Shown here: piece by piece, positions 1 through 12,013 of the stretch
Layout: each line of letters opens with the position of its first letter
Position numbering within the stretch: the first letter of the stretch is position 1
DNA from: Centroberyx gerrardi
Taxonomy: Eukaryota; Chordata; Actinopteri; Beryciformes; Berycidae
Direction of reading: 5' to 3'
NCBI RefSeq assembly: GCF_048128805.1
Contig: NC_136005.1
Span: forward strand, 20,552,760-20,616,759
DNA length: 64,000 nt
Translations under genes and position numbers: made by a program
Notes under the pieces: generated by a model
What the model was told of the DNA's origin: nothing
The model's input: only the letters and a program-made list of their open reading frames with translations
Databases searched by the model: none

Positions 1-162
1 GAATCTTCTAGATTTATTGCTGGTTCACTCTCTCTGACTTGGCAATGTTTAAGTTCTAAGCATTTGCAAATGATTGCTATTCAAGTCATGTTTTCTTACC
101 AAAACTACATATAGTCTTATATCTTCTGGCATTACTCTACATCTTTGTATTTCTCTCTTCAG

Positions 163-3100
163 GAGGACAAGAAAGGAGTGAGTGATGGTACCTTTAAAAA
201 TCAGCGCTTCTTCCACTGTCCTCCCGGAAGAGCTCTTTTTGTCAAGCTGGCCTCATGCCATCCTGACTCACGCTTTCAGAACGAATCAGCCAATCCCAGT
301 GAGAAGATTCCAAAATATGACTTTGCAGGTCAGAATCTGATTGGTCAACTAATTTTTTACTTTTTGAATTTTAGCCTTGAATAACGCCTCGTTCACAAAC
401 AAACATACACGTTACGGTACACTGGAAGTCCATGCATTCCTATCAGAGACAATTTTGACGGAGGGACAATGCAACGCCCCCTTGTGGACAACAGTTCTGT
501 TGGCAGCAGAGTAAATGATTGGTGGAAAACCCCAACTTCTGCGTTGTCTCCAGTCCATCATGACTCGATTAACTTAACTTGAAGTTGTATTTTTTGACTA
601 GATTCCTGAGCTATTTTTGATTTATTTTAATACAGAAAAATATTGTACAGTAAAAAGCATATTTAAGTCTAGATTAACCATTTTATTTTTTTCCTCCCAT
701 ATTATTTTAAATTAAAAAATAAACATTACATACAGGGCAATATACAGTATACATATAGAACACATATGTTCCTCTTCAGCTCCCATACGTCTTCATATAT
801 AAATGTAACAACATAAATAGCTGGAATGCTGCGTTTACAACAAACTGGTGGCAACATTGCGTTGGAGATGATATACATAGAATGTGACGCATTCAATTGT
901 GAACAAGGCATCACTATTCATCTTAGGCTGTGCATATAATGCTTTATGTGCCACCTTTGCCTTATATGTATGTGTTTGCGTCTTTCTGAGCTTGTGTGTG
1001 TGTGTTACTTCAGAAAGAGAGACAGAGCACAGTACAGGGAAGCTGGAAAATGTTGCTCCCATCAATACTGAGCAAGTCAACCAGGTTCTGATCGGACGGA
1101 TGAAGGGGATCCAAGGCCACTGTAACTCCTGCTACATGGATGCTGCCCTCTTCAGGTTAGGATGATGACTGTAGTATCATAACAGACTTTGAACAATAAT
1201 TTAAGCCGTGGTGATGCTTCATGTCATACCTCTGTTTCTCCCTGTCTGTCTAGTTTGTTCTCTTGCTCCTCCGTGCTGGACTCCATCCTGTTTAAATCAA
1301 CAGAGCCTCGAGATGCCCCGATTCAGAACACCCTGCTCCATGACATTGTCAACCCCCTCCGCAGGTGTGTGTTTTACAAAACATTCTTATTTTTGAATTT
1401 TTGTGGCAATGGAAATGTTATTATGTATTCGGAAATACTGTATGTGTCCTACTATCCGCGTTTACTGTGATCCATACGCAGTAAGGGCTTTGTGGAAGGG
1501 CGGCACGTTATGAAGCTTCGGCAGCAGCTGCAGAAACACGGCTACAGCCACTCCTTCACTACTGATGAGAAAGGTAGATTTAAATTACAGTTAGGTGGAA
1601 GCTTTAATGGCAGTGATTTTTGGTCGGTTTATATTCTATAACTGTATGTGACTGTTGTCTTTCAGATCCAGAGGAGTTCCTCATTGTCATCATGCACCAC
1701 ATTCTCGCCCTGGAGCCTCTACTCAAACTGTACTGTTACAGCATAACTACCAGTGTCTGCTTACTTATATCAGCTATTGGACCTGTTTTCATTGGAGTTT
1801 TACGCATTTTGTTAAACAGATAGGATAAAGATTAATTGAAGATGCTGGTGATCTTCATTCTTGGCTGTACACTGCAAATCTTAGTTTATGTAGAGTTTAT
1901 TGTGTATAGGGCATTTCCCATTGCATAGCCACTATGTCACTTAAGTCACTTAATTCTTCGAAAACTTACACTGCACATTTCTTGCCTTCTCCCCTCAGCT
2001 CAGCAGGTGGTAAAGTGCAGGAGAGTTATTGCTACCAGATCTTCCTGGACCAGAACCACAGCCTGGTGCTGCCAACAGTCCAGCAGCTACTGGAGCACTC
2101 CTTCCACAGCGCAGGGCTCAAACTGGCCGAGGTGGGAATACTTGACTTTCTGTTCATACTGTACTGCTAATCAAGGTCAAGGTTCAACTCACTTTCATGT
2201 TACTCTTGAAATGTCCTCATGTCAATTAAATCTTTGATGACATGATTAGAACTTTGATTTGAACTGTAGATTAACAATGGAACTTCCACACGTAGATATA
2301 TGCAAATTTTCATTTAATTAAGTGCAAGCTTTCAGTCAAACAAGACCCTCTGCAAGGCATACCAGGCAGACAATGGATTGAACTAAGAGTAAATTAAATT
2401 CAGCTTTAGATCTACTATCTAATGTTTCTGTCATCTCAGTTGATGCCAATCTCTGCAACTAATATCAAGCTTGTTTTTTGTTACATGTCAGGAGAGATTA
2501 GATTCATTCATCTGTGACAAACACCCCCTTTCTGGTGCTGATTTCCCTGTAGATGGTGCTGTTGGCCAATTTTCTATGCCGATCCTCATATCTCCTCCTA
2601 GATTGAGTGTATTTTCATGGACTCCGCCACTGCCACTGTATTGTGGTATTCTGATTTAGTCTTATAATTTCAGGTGCCCTCCTGCCTCATCCTCCAGATG
2701 CCTCGCTTTGGGAAGAAATTCAAGATGTTTGACAAGATCATTCCCTCTCTAGAGCTGGACATCACTGACCTGCTCTCAGAAGGTAGTGTAAACAAACACA
2801 CACACAAAGCACACACACACCCACACACACTCAAACTCAAATGAACCAAGAGAATACAATATTCAGTGTGTGTTTCAGGTCCTCAGCAGTGCATGCTGTG
2901 TGGACAGCTGGCCCATGAAGAGTGCATGGACTGTTTTAAAGATCCCATTTTCAGCCAGACAGGATTCAAACTCTTTTGCAAGAAATGTTCCTCTCAGGTG
3001 GAGTGTGTTGTTGTTTTTTATTATGTATGGACACCCAAGTCATTTCATACATCTTTGGCATACCTCAAGGCTTGTCCAGGATAGCGTGTTTTTCTTAGCT

Positions 3101-3628
3101 TTAGTATGTATTTCTCTCCAGGTGCACTCTCATCCCCAGCGGCTGTCCCATCGGCCAACCGCTCTGGAGATCCCTGAGGGTTTCCTTGGACGCGGCGCAC
3201 CTCATTTCCTGGCCAGAGACAAACTGGAGCTGTTCGCCGTGCTCTGCATCGAGACGAGCCACTACGTCTCCTTCATCAAGCACGGGCCGCAGAGCCAAGA
3301 CTGGATCTTCTTTGACAGTATGGCTGACAGAGAAGGCGAGTGGTTTGCATTCACACTTTGTTTTTGTTACAGGCATGCTGTACCGCTGGTTTTTGTTTCT
3401 TCATATGCTTGGCTCACTTCTCCACTGTGTGCACTTTTGTCAGGGGAGACAGACGGCTTCAACATCCCCGAGGTGCATGCCTGCCCCGAGGTGGGCATGT
3501 ACCTGGACATGTCCCTCGCGGAGCTGGCCAATCAGGTGCCTCGGGACATGAAAGGTGTGGCCAAGCGTCTCTTCTGTGATGCCTACATGTACCTGTACCA
3601 GAGCAGCAGCATGTGCCTGTATCGCTAA
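163..3628 (+). CDS. cyldl: CYLD-type Lys63/Met1 deubiquitinase, 3' part (likely CYLD-like paralogue)
   Basis: Ten coding exons join in frame to 444 codons plus stop: 163-328, 1014-1155, 1254-1364, 1482-1573, 1666-1729, 1999-2131, 2674-2782, 2879-2997, 3122-3335, 3444-3628. The 5' end lies outside the window. The first exon is the end of the last CAP-Gly domain (ALFVKL, PDSRF). The USP catalytic domain follows: Cys box GHCNSCYMD with the catalytic Cys codon at 1130-1132, [16 protein letters not shown], a B-box-like zinc insert (CMLC, CMDC, CKKC, HSH) and the His box ETSHYVSF followed by [10 protein letters not shown]. It ends in [14 protein letters not shown] cleaves Lys63- and Met1-linked ubiquitin and dampens NF-kB signalling. 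All catalytic and zinc residues I can check are present, so it should be active. The linker regions differ strongly from human CYLD, so I favour the fish CYLD-like paralogue over the direct orthologue (inference). The last intron uses a GC donor. Confidence 0.88.
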
Positions 3629-4685
3629 GAGGGGAGGGGGTCATTACCATGGAAAACCCACTGCTTTTTGATTGCACAAGTTGACAGTAAGCAAATATAT
3701 CATAATATTATACTTATTATAATATACTAGCATTCTGTTGTTGCCTTTGCTGTTCATGTAAATGCCTTTTTGCCCATATTGTAAGAATGTGTGAAACTAC
3801 ACACATGACACATAATGTGTATATATAGTTGTTTTCCCCTAGTGTTGGGAAAGTAAAATTAGATTTGAATAATTTATAGCAATTTTGTCAAACTTCAATA
3901 ATATTTTAGGATTGAAGAGTACCAACTGACACATCAATAGCACAACTGACATATTGATTGCTCATTCATTTTGAATTGTAATCTGAAGAGAAAAAGATTC
4001 ACAATCACTGAGATACAGTATGTGATGGAAAAGATAAATTACACTTTGCACTGTCAGTAGTATTGATTATTCCTGATGTATAATATTTATCTTTACATGG
4101 TAAGCTTAAGTGTTTTCCTTTTTTATGTGAGAGCAAATTTGTTTGTCTTGTAAACATTAACAGGTAAAAAGATGCAGTTGTGCAACAAATCAGGCACTAT
4201 AGTAATGATTTGTGTGTGGCCTGTTCTCATGCATGCCTCTATATTGTACTCTAAACACTGTATTGTAATTTGCTTGATAAGATCACCATTGTACCTTAAT
4301 GCTATCTGACTAATTAGGGTTTAGGATGGTAGCTGGATGGGTTACTTAAGATATTCCAATTAAATGTGTTCAGTTTGGTTAGGTTTTGTTTAATGTGGAA
4401 CATTTAATTCCAATTTTGCCTCAGGGAAGGATATGCTGTTTATGATATAGAAATTCCTTTTTGCTTGTGTTTACCAGTAGAAACCTATCAGCATCTTAAT
4501 TGATAGTTCCTCCGTTTTGGAACTACAATATATTACAATGTTGGGAAAATTGCACTTAAAAGGCTGTATTGCCACGAATGTGATTCTGTGCTAAATCTAT
4601 TGTCTCTTCTATATCTATATTTGTTGCTATAGTTTCTGATATACCGTACATTGAATACAACAAATAAGCAAAAAATAAAATATAT
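3629..4685 (+). other. 3'UTR of the CYLD-type gene with polyadenylation signal
   Basis: AT-rich sequence without open frames follows the TAA stop at 3626-3628. The first good AATAAA hexamer in a downstream position is at 4674-4679, which would give a 3'UTR of roughly 1.05 kb. No repeat or second gene is visible in it. The exact cleavage site is inferred. Confidence 0.5.
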
Positions 4686-6389
4686 ATAAACTACCACACA
4701 CATTACTTGTGTTTTTATTATATTTGAAGAACAGTAGATAGATTTCCAGCGTATTTAGGTGCATGCACACATTTTTATTGAGAAATACCTTAGGCAAAAT
4801 AGGCAAAAAAAATAAAATAAAATAGCCAAAAGCTAAAAAGAAGAATCAGATGCAAGGACTAGTGATGGGAATACTTGCTTTGAGTAATATCATGAAGATA
4901 TCCCTATGGCTTTTTTTTTGACAGTCAACCAAGTAATCAATATGACCTTTATTGTTTTTTACAAACTGACACAAGGATGATACAGTGGCTTTGATATTCT
5001 GGGAGAAAAGCATTTTTCACTGTGAGAGAAAGGATTCGGAGGCAGAAAGATAGAAAAGAGGACAGTGAGGGATGCAGGGCAGAGTACTGGACACGAGCAA
5101 GTGAACATGTTCAGATTATCGTGTCCTCTGCAAAACCAAAACCCACTGCTTCCATCCTGCTGTGTTACACAGTCTCTCCTGTCATTGAGGAAAGAAGGTC
5201 AGATCGTAGCATCGAAAGCATCGTCCAGAGTGATGGGGACATGAAGCAGCAAGGCATTCCAGACATTCAGCTTTAAAAAGGTGGCAATACAACAGTGCTC
5301 ATGCATAAAAGATCAATGCGGGTGTGAGGTTTGCTGGACAGGGAAATGTCATGTTGGTTTAATGGCAGAAGGAAAGGGCTCACTGGCTGCACGGGGCCAC
5401 AGGTGAGATCTGTGTGTGTGTGTGTGTGTGTGCATATCTGCATGCCTCTGCATTTGTGGGCCAACTGCCAAAGGTGAAATCTGTATACTCTGTGATGTGT
5501 GTGTGTGAGTGTGTGTGTGTGTGTGTGTTTGCTTGGAACAATTGCCTATTAAGAGCACATAAAGCGGCATGCATATTCATGACTCGCACAATGAGTTACT
5601 TCATTTGGCCATAAAAGAACATTTTTACATCCCTGTGCTTTTTCAACAGTGCAATGAAGATTTTTTCGGGACACTTCTAATCTTCCCTTTACAGAAACAA
5701 GCAAAGTGGTGGCTCCGATGCAGATGAAACCTTCATAAAACCAGTATTGAGAACACTGTGATAAGGAGAGCAATTAAAATTCTTTGGCTGTTGATGGAAG
5801 CAAGCTGTAAAATGCTCTGGAGAGGTAGTTATAAATCTACCAGAGGGTATGTGGAATAGAGTTGGCTGGAGAAAGGGCATCAGCAGTGCAACTGCATTTT
5901 GGAGAGCAACACTTTTAAAACAGAGTGACTTGGCTTTCTCTGAGGTAAATGACAAACTGTCTGTGTGACATTAGTGACCTGAAGCCTGTTTCAAACAATA
6001 AGAGCAGTTGCCTAGATTGTTTCTGACCGCTCACCCACTGCAGTGGACTGTAGCACTGCTTATATTGAAAGCAAAGCAGTAGCAAAGTCAGTCATGTAGA
6101 AATTCATGAACCACATCCCACAGCACAGAACAACTGGTTACCTCATGCTTTGCTTGTCACAGTTCAAAGGCTTACAGTGAGATTTATAACCTTGGCCATT
6201 TCTTTTTTTCAGAGCCCTGTAGCGTCTATTACACTTAATATCACAACTAAATGTGTGCTTTGTCTGCTTTGAAGTGTGCTTCTGACTCCCGTCAACCTTA
6301 ACTCTGTCAATCGGACGCCACGTACACCAGGACTCACATGATCTGAATACTCTCTAAGGATTCCCACATTGAAGTGTCAAGACATGTAG

Positions 6390-6391
<2 letters not shown>

Positions 6392-6447
<56 letters not shown>

Positions 6448-6459
6448 CCCCTCTCTCTC
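6392..6459. repeat. (CT)n microsatellite
   Basis: A nearly pure CT dinucleotide tract with a short C run near its 3' end. It lies about 135 bp upstream of the pentamer satellite. Confidence 0.95.
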
Positions 6460-6594
6460 ATCTTTTTTTTTAAAAGGATGACTTCTTGGATATTTGTCTT
6501 CATTCTTGATGCTTTTGATCCTGCTGTCCACTGTGTTTCCCCTTCCCCTCGCTGTGATCAGCTCAGTGAATGACCTCTACGCTAGCTGGAGTGA

Positions 6595-6885
6595 TGTGCT
6601 GCGCTGCGCTGTGCGGTGCAGTGCTGTGCTGTGCTGTGCTGCGCTGCGCTGTGCTGTGCTGTGCTGTGCTGTGCTGTGCTGTGCTGTGCTGCGCTGTGCT
6701 GTGCTGTGCTGTGCTGCGCTGCGCTGTGCTGTGCTGCGCTGTGCTGTGCTGTGCTGTGCTGTGCTGTGCTGCGCTGCGCTGCGCTGTGCTGTGCTGTGCT
6801 GTGCTGTGCTGTGCTGTGCTGTGCTGTGCTGTGCTGCGCTGCGCTGTGCTGTGCTGTGCTGCGCTGCGCTGTGCGGCGCGGTGCG
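6595..6885. repeat. Pentanucleotide satellite, GTGCT/GCGCT units (about 58 copies)
   Basis: The tract is built of 5-bp units that are either GTGCT or GCGCT, with a few variants (GTGCG, GTGCA, GCGCG) only at the two edges. Because 5 and 3 are coprime and the unit has no stop in any phase, all six frames stay open and give Cys/Ala/Leu or Ser/Thr/Gln/His-rich conceptual peptides. These are artefacts of the repeat. The T-to-C difference between the unit types falls at the CpG position (GTG versus GCG), as expected from CpG deamination. Confidence 0.95.
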
Positions 6886-9800
6886 AACTCTGCGCTCTGT
6901 GATGAGTGAGCAGTAACTAATGGTTCTCTCACATACCCGAGGGCACGGCTGGCTACAGCAGGGAGCAGCCATGAGTCTTAATACTCAGCCCTGCAAGTCA
7001 ACGAAATAGCGTATTCCTTTAATCCAACATGCTCAGCATTTTACAAGCATATGCATCATTACGCAAAATAAAGTACAGATTGTGTGTGTGTGTGTGTGTG
7101 TGTGTACATACGGGGAGGGCTGTGAACTAGTCTCCAATTTGTTGAAAGAAGATAAGCATAGTATATGCATAATAAAACACACAAATAAAGCCCAGAGAGC
7201 AGCAGGCGTCAACATGACATTTCTTGTCTTGCTCCATTCATTCCTGCACTTATTCCTGGAGATTTTAAACATTGCACATTGTCATACATCAAGTGAACTC
7301 TGTCCTTGTTACCCATTTCAGATCTGACCATACCATATTTCCATCAGTGGCTTTGTCCCTACAGTGTGTGGTGGCAGCCTACCTTCATTACAATGTCCTG
7401 TGTAAGAATCCAGATCTGTCTACCTATTTGAGAAAAAACAAATCTGCTGTACAGTAAAACATCTGTCTTAATCCTGATCCAGTTTAGACATTCAGCTGTA
7501 CAGAGCGTGCCTCTTTACGCCGTGTACAGTCAGTGTTTCATGGGTTAATCCCCATGCTCACTAAATTGCAAGACAACTCTTGATCTTTTCTCATTCTGTT
7601 TCATCCATTTTATGGAGCTGTGGGGATTATATCATTGTGGTTTGAAACTGGGGGGGAAAGAAAGAGCACTCCTGACTGTGAATTTGTTGTCTTCATAGTC
7701 ACATATTTCCCACAGGAGTTGTAGGGCAGCATCCGAGTGAGCTCTGTTTTTGTGTTTTTTATTTCTGCACAGTCTTCGACATGTTTTTAAAATTTATTTA
7801 TATATATTTATTTTTTGGATGTCTCTTTCCTCTTAACAAACCATTTCGCCTTTTGTCATCTCATCTCCGTGAGAGTAAAAAAATGTATTTTCACATCCGC
7901 ATTTTATCATTGCTTAATGTCCATTTTCAACAAGATTCATAAAAGGTTCCTCTCCTCCCATGAGAACTGGTTTTATTGCTCTCCCTGTGAGATTTATGAC
8001 TTTCAATAGCCATATGCTCTTTTAATAAGTTATCATTATTAACACTCATAAATGTGTCATTAAAGCACACATGCTGGCTTAATGCAGTCGTCTGTACAGG
8101 GGGTTGTGAGGCTTACATCTCAAGAGTCTTAAATTAATCATAACACTGTGGCTGCGGTGATCCTTTGATATTGCTGTGAGCTCTCTCTGTCGTCAGCACC
8201 TTTGGGAGCCAGATCTACGTCCATCATGTTGAGACAACATATTACCCCCCCTCGTCATGGGAAATGTTCACATGGGAGTGGCTGGCCAATCTTGCATCTG
8301 CATAATTTAGCACTGTAAAGGTTAACCCCCCTCTCATGTGCCGCTTCACAATGTCCTCCAAACACTGCAGTGAAATGATAACAAGCATGCTACAGTAGTT
8401 CAGCCAGACTGATCCATATTTCCATGTTTTCCCTTATATATCAGCCGAGCCCCAGGATAGTTGAGACATGTGAAGAGGGGGGAATTCGTTTCTAGAGCAT
8501 TATCACACTGTCTTAGTCCCAATCTCCTTCATTACATTCTTGGATAAAACAATGAAAGTAACTGATTGAAAAATAAAAATCTGGCATTAGTTGGCTGTGA
8601 TGAAGCCTGAATGAACCATGTTGTCTGTCTGAGCGTCTTCAGCTGCTGTCGTCCTATTCAGCAAGAACCATCCATTGGGACTTCCACTGATTTATCCATC
8701 ACAATAAACAGAGAGCTGAGCTTGCCCATAAGGGGACTGTAAGACACGGCTTTTAGTGAGAAACCATTGATCGATCCCCCACAAGCTGGCCCTCAATAGA
8801 ACTGGCGGTCTTTGTATGTTTCTGTTCAGCTCCTCTGTGTAATGTGAATGCTACTGATGCCTGAGCTGATTTGAAACTTTAATTCGGGGGTTTTAAGGGA
8901 CATCTATTTAAACACAAATGTACCTTTTTAATGCTCCATTCATGTCTCTACGACACAGGAGTCACAACATTTTTGAATCTCTACCATACAGTACTGTATG
9001 ACAAAGCTTAGAGACTCTCATAACTGATAGAAAATTGCAATTTTATGTATTAGAGGTAAAAATAAAAAAAATCAATCACAAAATATAAACTACCTGGGAA
9101 ACATAACAAATCCAACTATGAAAAGAATATTCTTATTAAATGAATGAGTGAATGTACTAGGGACGATCAACATTGTCTTATTGTTGTGTTGGGATATTAT
9201 GCACATCAACATAATAAGACATGCACTTGAATTTGATCCTGCACCTTAAACAGTTGATGAGAACAACAAAGCACCTTAATCAATGGCAAAGCTCCCTAAT
9301 GGCAAGAATGTGAATACTACTTGTGTAGTCCTGAGATAATGACAATTAATGCAAGGCTTGGATTGTTCAATTATCATCAGAGAGGGAAGGAAGTGCAGAC
9401 GGTTCGGCTCGTTCGTCTGATTAAGCGGAGACCTCTGTAACTCTGTAGCAACTGCGGAGCCGTAAAGAAAGCTTGATTCTTGCGAGAAACACCATGTCAA
9501 CGGAAGAGATCAATGAGCCCTCTCTAAAAGGCACACAGTCAAACTCTCAATTAGGCTATAATTAGGAGCTAGCTGTCTGTCTCCATATGATATCCTCATT
9601 AAACCATTCTTACAAGTCAGACCAAAAACGACTGTATTTTAACACTGGACTTACAAAGTAAAGGGATCACAGCAGTAAGAGTCTCTGCAATGGTATTTGT
9701 TTAATCCTTTTTTGGAATATGACTGTATGACTGTATTTACTGGGAGTAAACACACTGGAATTAGATACTTATCATGCATGATTGATGATTACTTCCACAT

Positions 9801-10139
9801 CCTCTTTTTTTTTTTTTTTTTGGTGAGGTGGTGGGAGTAGCTTAGCAAACATCCTGGCTGTTAGAATGTGTTTTGTTGTAACCTTTGACCTGTGCTAACT
9901 CTAGACCTGTTTACCTGTCTCTCTGTTTTCTCTTTTCATACCGACTCCTGACCTCGGACAGCACTAATGAGAGGAAGCAACAAAGACTTACCATTCTGAC
10001 CGGGCTCCATGCAGCCCTTGGGTTTTTGCTGTTGTTGGTCCTTGTAAAGATAATGCTAATCATGTTTCTTTTTAATGATGCTGTTGTTGTTGTTGAATGA
10101 GTAATTCCATTGCGATAATGCCATGAGGAGATATGTGCA

Positions 10140-10226
10140 TAGACTGCAGTAATATTACTACTAATAATAACAACATTACTACTAATACTACTACTACTAC
10201 TACTAATAATAATAATAATATTACTA
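10140..10226. repeat. Imperfect AAT/ACT trinucleotide tract
   Basis: Interspersed ACT and AAT triplets with an (AAT)n core near 10205-10220. Low-complexity DNA with no coding indication. Confidence 0.8.
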
Positions 10227-11119
10227 TATGCAAACAAAATGATTACGATTCTATTTCAACTGCGCATTCATTCTACAAAGAATGGGTTTAGCAAAGCTTA
10301 GCAAAGAAATTAATTTCCACAGCAAACGCAGATTAAGTGGACAGTTTGATTCTAAGCACAAACTGGTGTCAGTGAATCCTTTGCTTGGAAGCAAGAAATT
10401 TCCAATCTTTTGAAACACTTGCCAGAAATGATGCTGTGATATTCCATGCTGAATGTCTTTTTCTGCCAATAAAAATTCCCTTTTACTGTCGAACTGGTCC
10501 ATTTGATCCCATTCATTGTGATCACACTGTAAAGGCCCTGACTTTGCCAAAATAAGGTCAAAATAACTTTTGCCAACACCACATGATAATGAGATGATTG
10601 TGATGCGAACATGGCTTGGTTCTTGTACTCACAGAGGAGGCTGCGGGCCGTAATGGCCACACTGACCATAACATCTGAGATTCTCTGGGATGGATGTATA
10701 GGCTTCAGCTGGGAGTGAATGTGTAAATTGAATACATTCATGTATTCAATAGTCAGTGTCAGAATTAAATCTGACCTTCAAACTGCGTTGTGAGATCCAT
10801 TTGTATAAATCACAGGCTCATTATATATCCGCTAAACATGGCTGCCCATGCAAAATCACACGCAAATGGGTGGGTTCACATTTACATTGCTATATCTATT
10901 TTCTATTTAGCCTGAACCCTTCTGTGCATTCTATGTGTTAATTTGAGGGCAAAGCTGCAGCAGTACACAGAGACAGGAATCAGAAAATGAGTCCTTCATC
11001 TTTCAAGGTAAGAAAGTAAGACAATAACAATGACAGTGTCAATAAATGTCAAGGAATTTTTAAAGAACTGGATTATGTGGATAATTTTCATACTGCCACA
11101 CTTAATTCATTCTCAGTCT

Positions 11120-11320
11120 AAATATTATTTATTTATTTATTTATACACACTTTTCAAAACCAAACTTACAAAGTACTTCACAACCAATGAAAATAAATAT
11201 GAACAATTGACATAGATCAATAAAATAGGTAGAACAATGAGTGAAACAGTAAAGCATAGGCCCAGCCATAGGGATAAGACAAATAGAAAATAAATAACAA
11301 ACAAGGCAACAATGGTAACA
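11120..11320 (-). repeat. Probable LINE/SINE-type 3' end in reverse orientation
   Basis: Begins with (TATT)n at about 11126-11143. The sequence that follows reads, on the minus strand, as AAGTACTTTGTAAGTTTGG...AAAAGTGTGTATAAATAAAT. This resembles the AAAGTGCTATATAAATAAA-type tails common to fish retroelements. Identification is by pattern recall only. Confidence 0.4.
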
Positions 11321-11389
11321 CTTCTCAAACCTTACTATGATCTTTGGCTTTTATTCAGCCAAAGATCATAGTAAGGTTTGAGAAGTGTT
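11317..11389. repeat. Perfect 33-bp inverted repeat with 7-nt loop
   Basis: Positions 11317-11349 are the exact reverse complement of 11357-11389, separated by 7 nt. The right arm runs directly into the LINE-like coding remnant, so the left arm is a short inverted copy at the 5' junction of that insertion. This can be left by twin-priming or template switching during target-primed reverse transcription (inference). Confidence 0.9.
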
Positions 11390-12013
11390 TTGATGGAGAA
11401 GAGTAATAAGATGAAGAAGAAGACGATACTGACTCTTGATGATCTTATGAGTTGGGATAATCGTATAAAATTTGCAGATGCTTGTCTTGTCTTTAAAGTT
11501 TTTCATGGTTTAGCCCCACCTAGATTGATTTCATTAAGCAGAATTCACATGGTAGCAGGTCTACTAGATCTACAGTATATTGAGAGGTGACTGCATCATT
11601 CCATTCAGAAAAAGCTCTTTTGGTCAGTCAGCTTTCTCAGTGAGAGCCGCACATCTTTGGAATACACACATACGCAATTGTAAACAAACAACATATTTAA
11701 ACATAGTCTAAATAAATGGTTCATTTCTAATCAAGCTTGTCAACATGAATCCTAACCCCTTTTTCAGGGCAACACTAATTCGTTATCTTATTTTTCTCCT
11801 CATTTTTTTTTTTTTTTGGTCTCATATTTCTCCTGTCTGTACAGATGATTGTATGTTGTGTTTTTTTATGTGTTTTTCATTACAGTTTCTGGCCAATAAC
11901 ATCTGGCCATAGGGACTAGAGTTGAAAATTAGCCAGTTGGCTAACACTGGCACATGTACCCTCGGATCAATTAATGTGCATGGTCCCTGTTTAAAAATAA
12001 ATAAATAAATAAA
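11357..12013 (+). mobile_element. 5'-truncated non-LTR retrotransposon (LINE, L2/Rex-like) 3' end
   Basis: Translation around 11440-11560 gives IKFADACLVFKVFHGLAPPR, which matches the region after the reverse transcriptase domain of L2-type LINEs (LxFKxLNGLAPPYL pattern). Further on, with frame damage, FSVRAAHLWNTH matches the SVRAxxLWNxLP block. A 3'UTR-like segment follows (ACTAGAGTTGAAAATTAGCC at 11909-11928) and ends in a (AAAT)n tail at about 11993-12013. Most of the element, including the RT active site, is absent, so it is a dead copy. Assignment to L2 rather than Rex1 is uncertain. Confidence 0.65.

Larger units (their letters stand above)
4700..11100. other. Intergenic stretch without recognised gene
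   Basis: No exon with convincing splice sites and family-like translation was found on either strand. The stretch holds the (TG)n tracts at about 5410-5432, 5498-5529 and 7080-7105, the (CT)n tract and pentamer satellite at 6.4-6.9 kb, a poly-T run at 9805-9821 and an AAT/ACT-type trinucleotide tract near 10.14-10.23 kb. The 7.7-9.5 kb part is complex, non-repetitive and gene-free; whether it contains conserved regulatory elements cannot be judged from one sequence. Confidence 0.45.

Noticed and set aside
2870..3443. A single 252-codon frame running from an intron start through two CYLD exons
   Set aside because: Its first part is the wrong frame of a CYLD exon plus intron; only the exon parts from 3122 are in the CYLD frame. 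It is open because the last intron is in frame and stop-free.
6494..6972. Open frames on both strands giving Cys/Ala-rich or Ser/Gln/His-rich proteins
   Set aside because: They are produced entirely by the pentanucleotide satellite, which has no stop codon in any phase.
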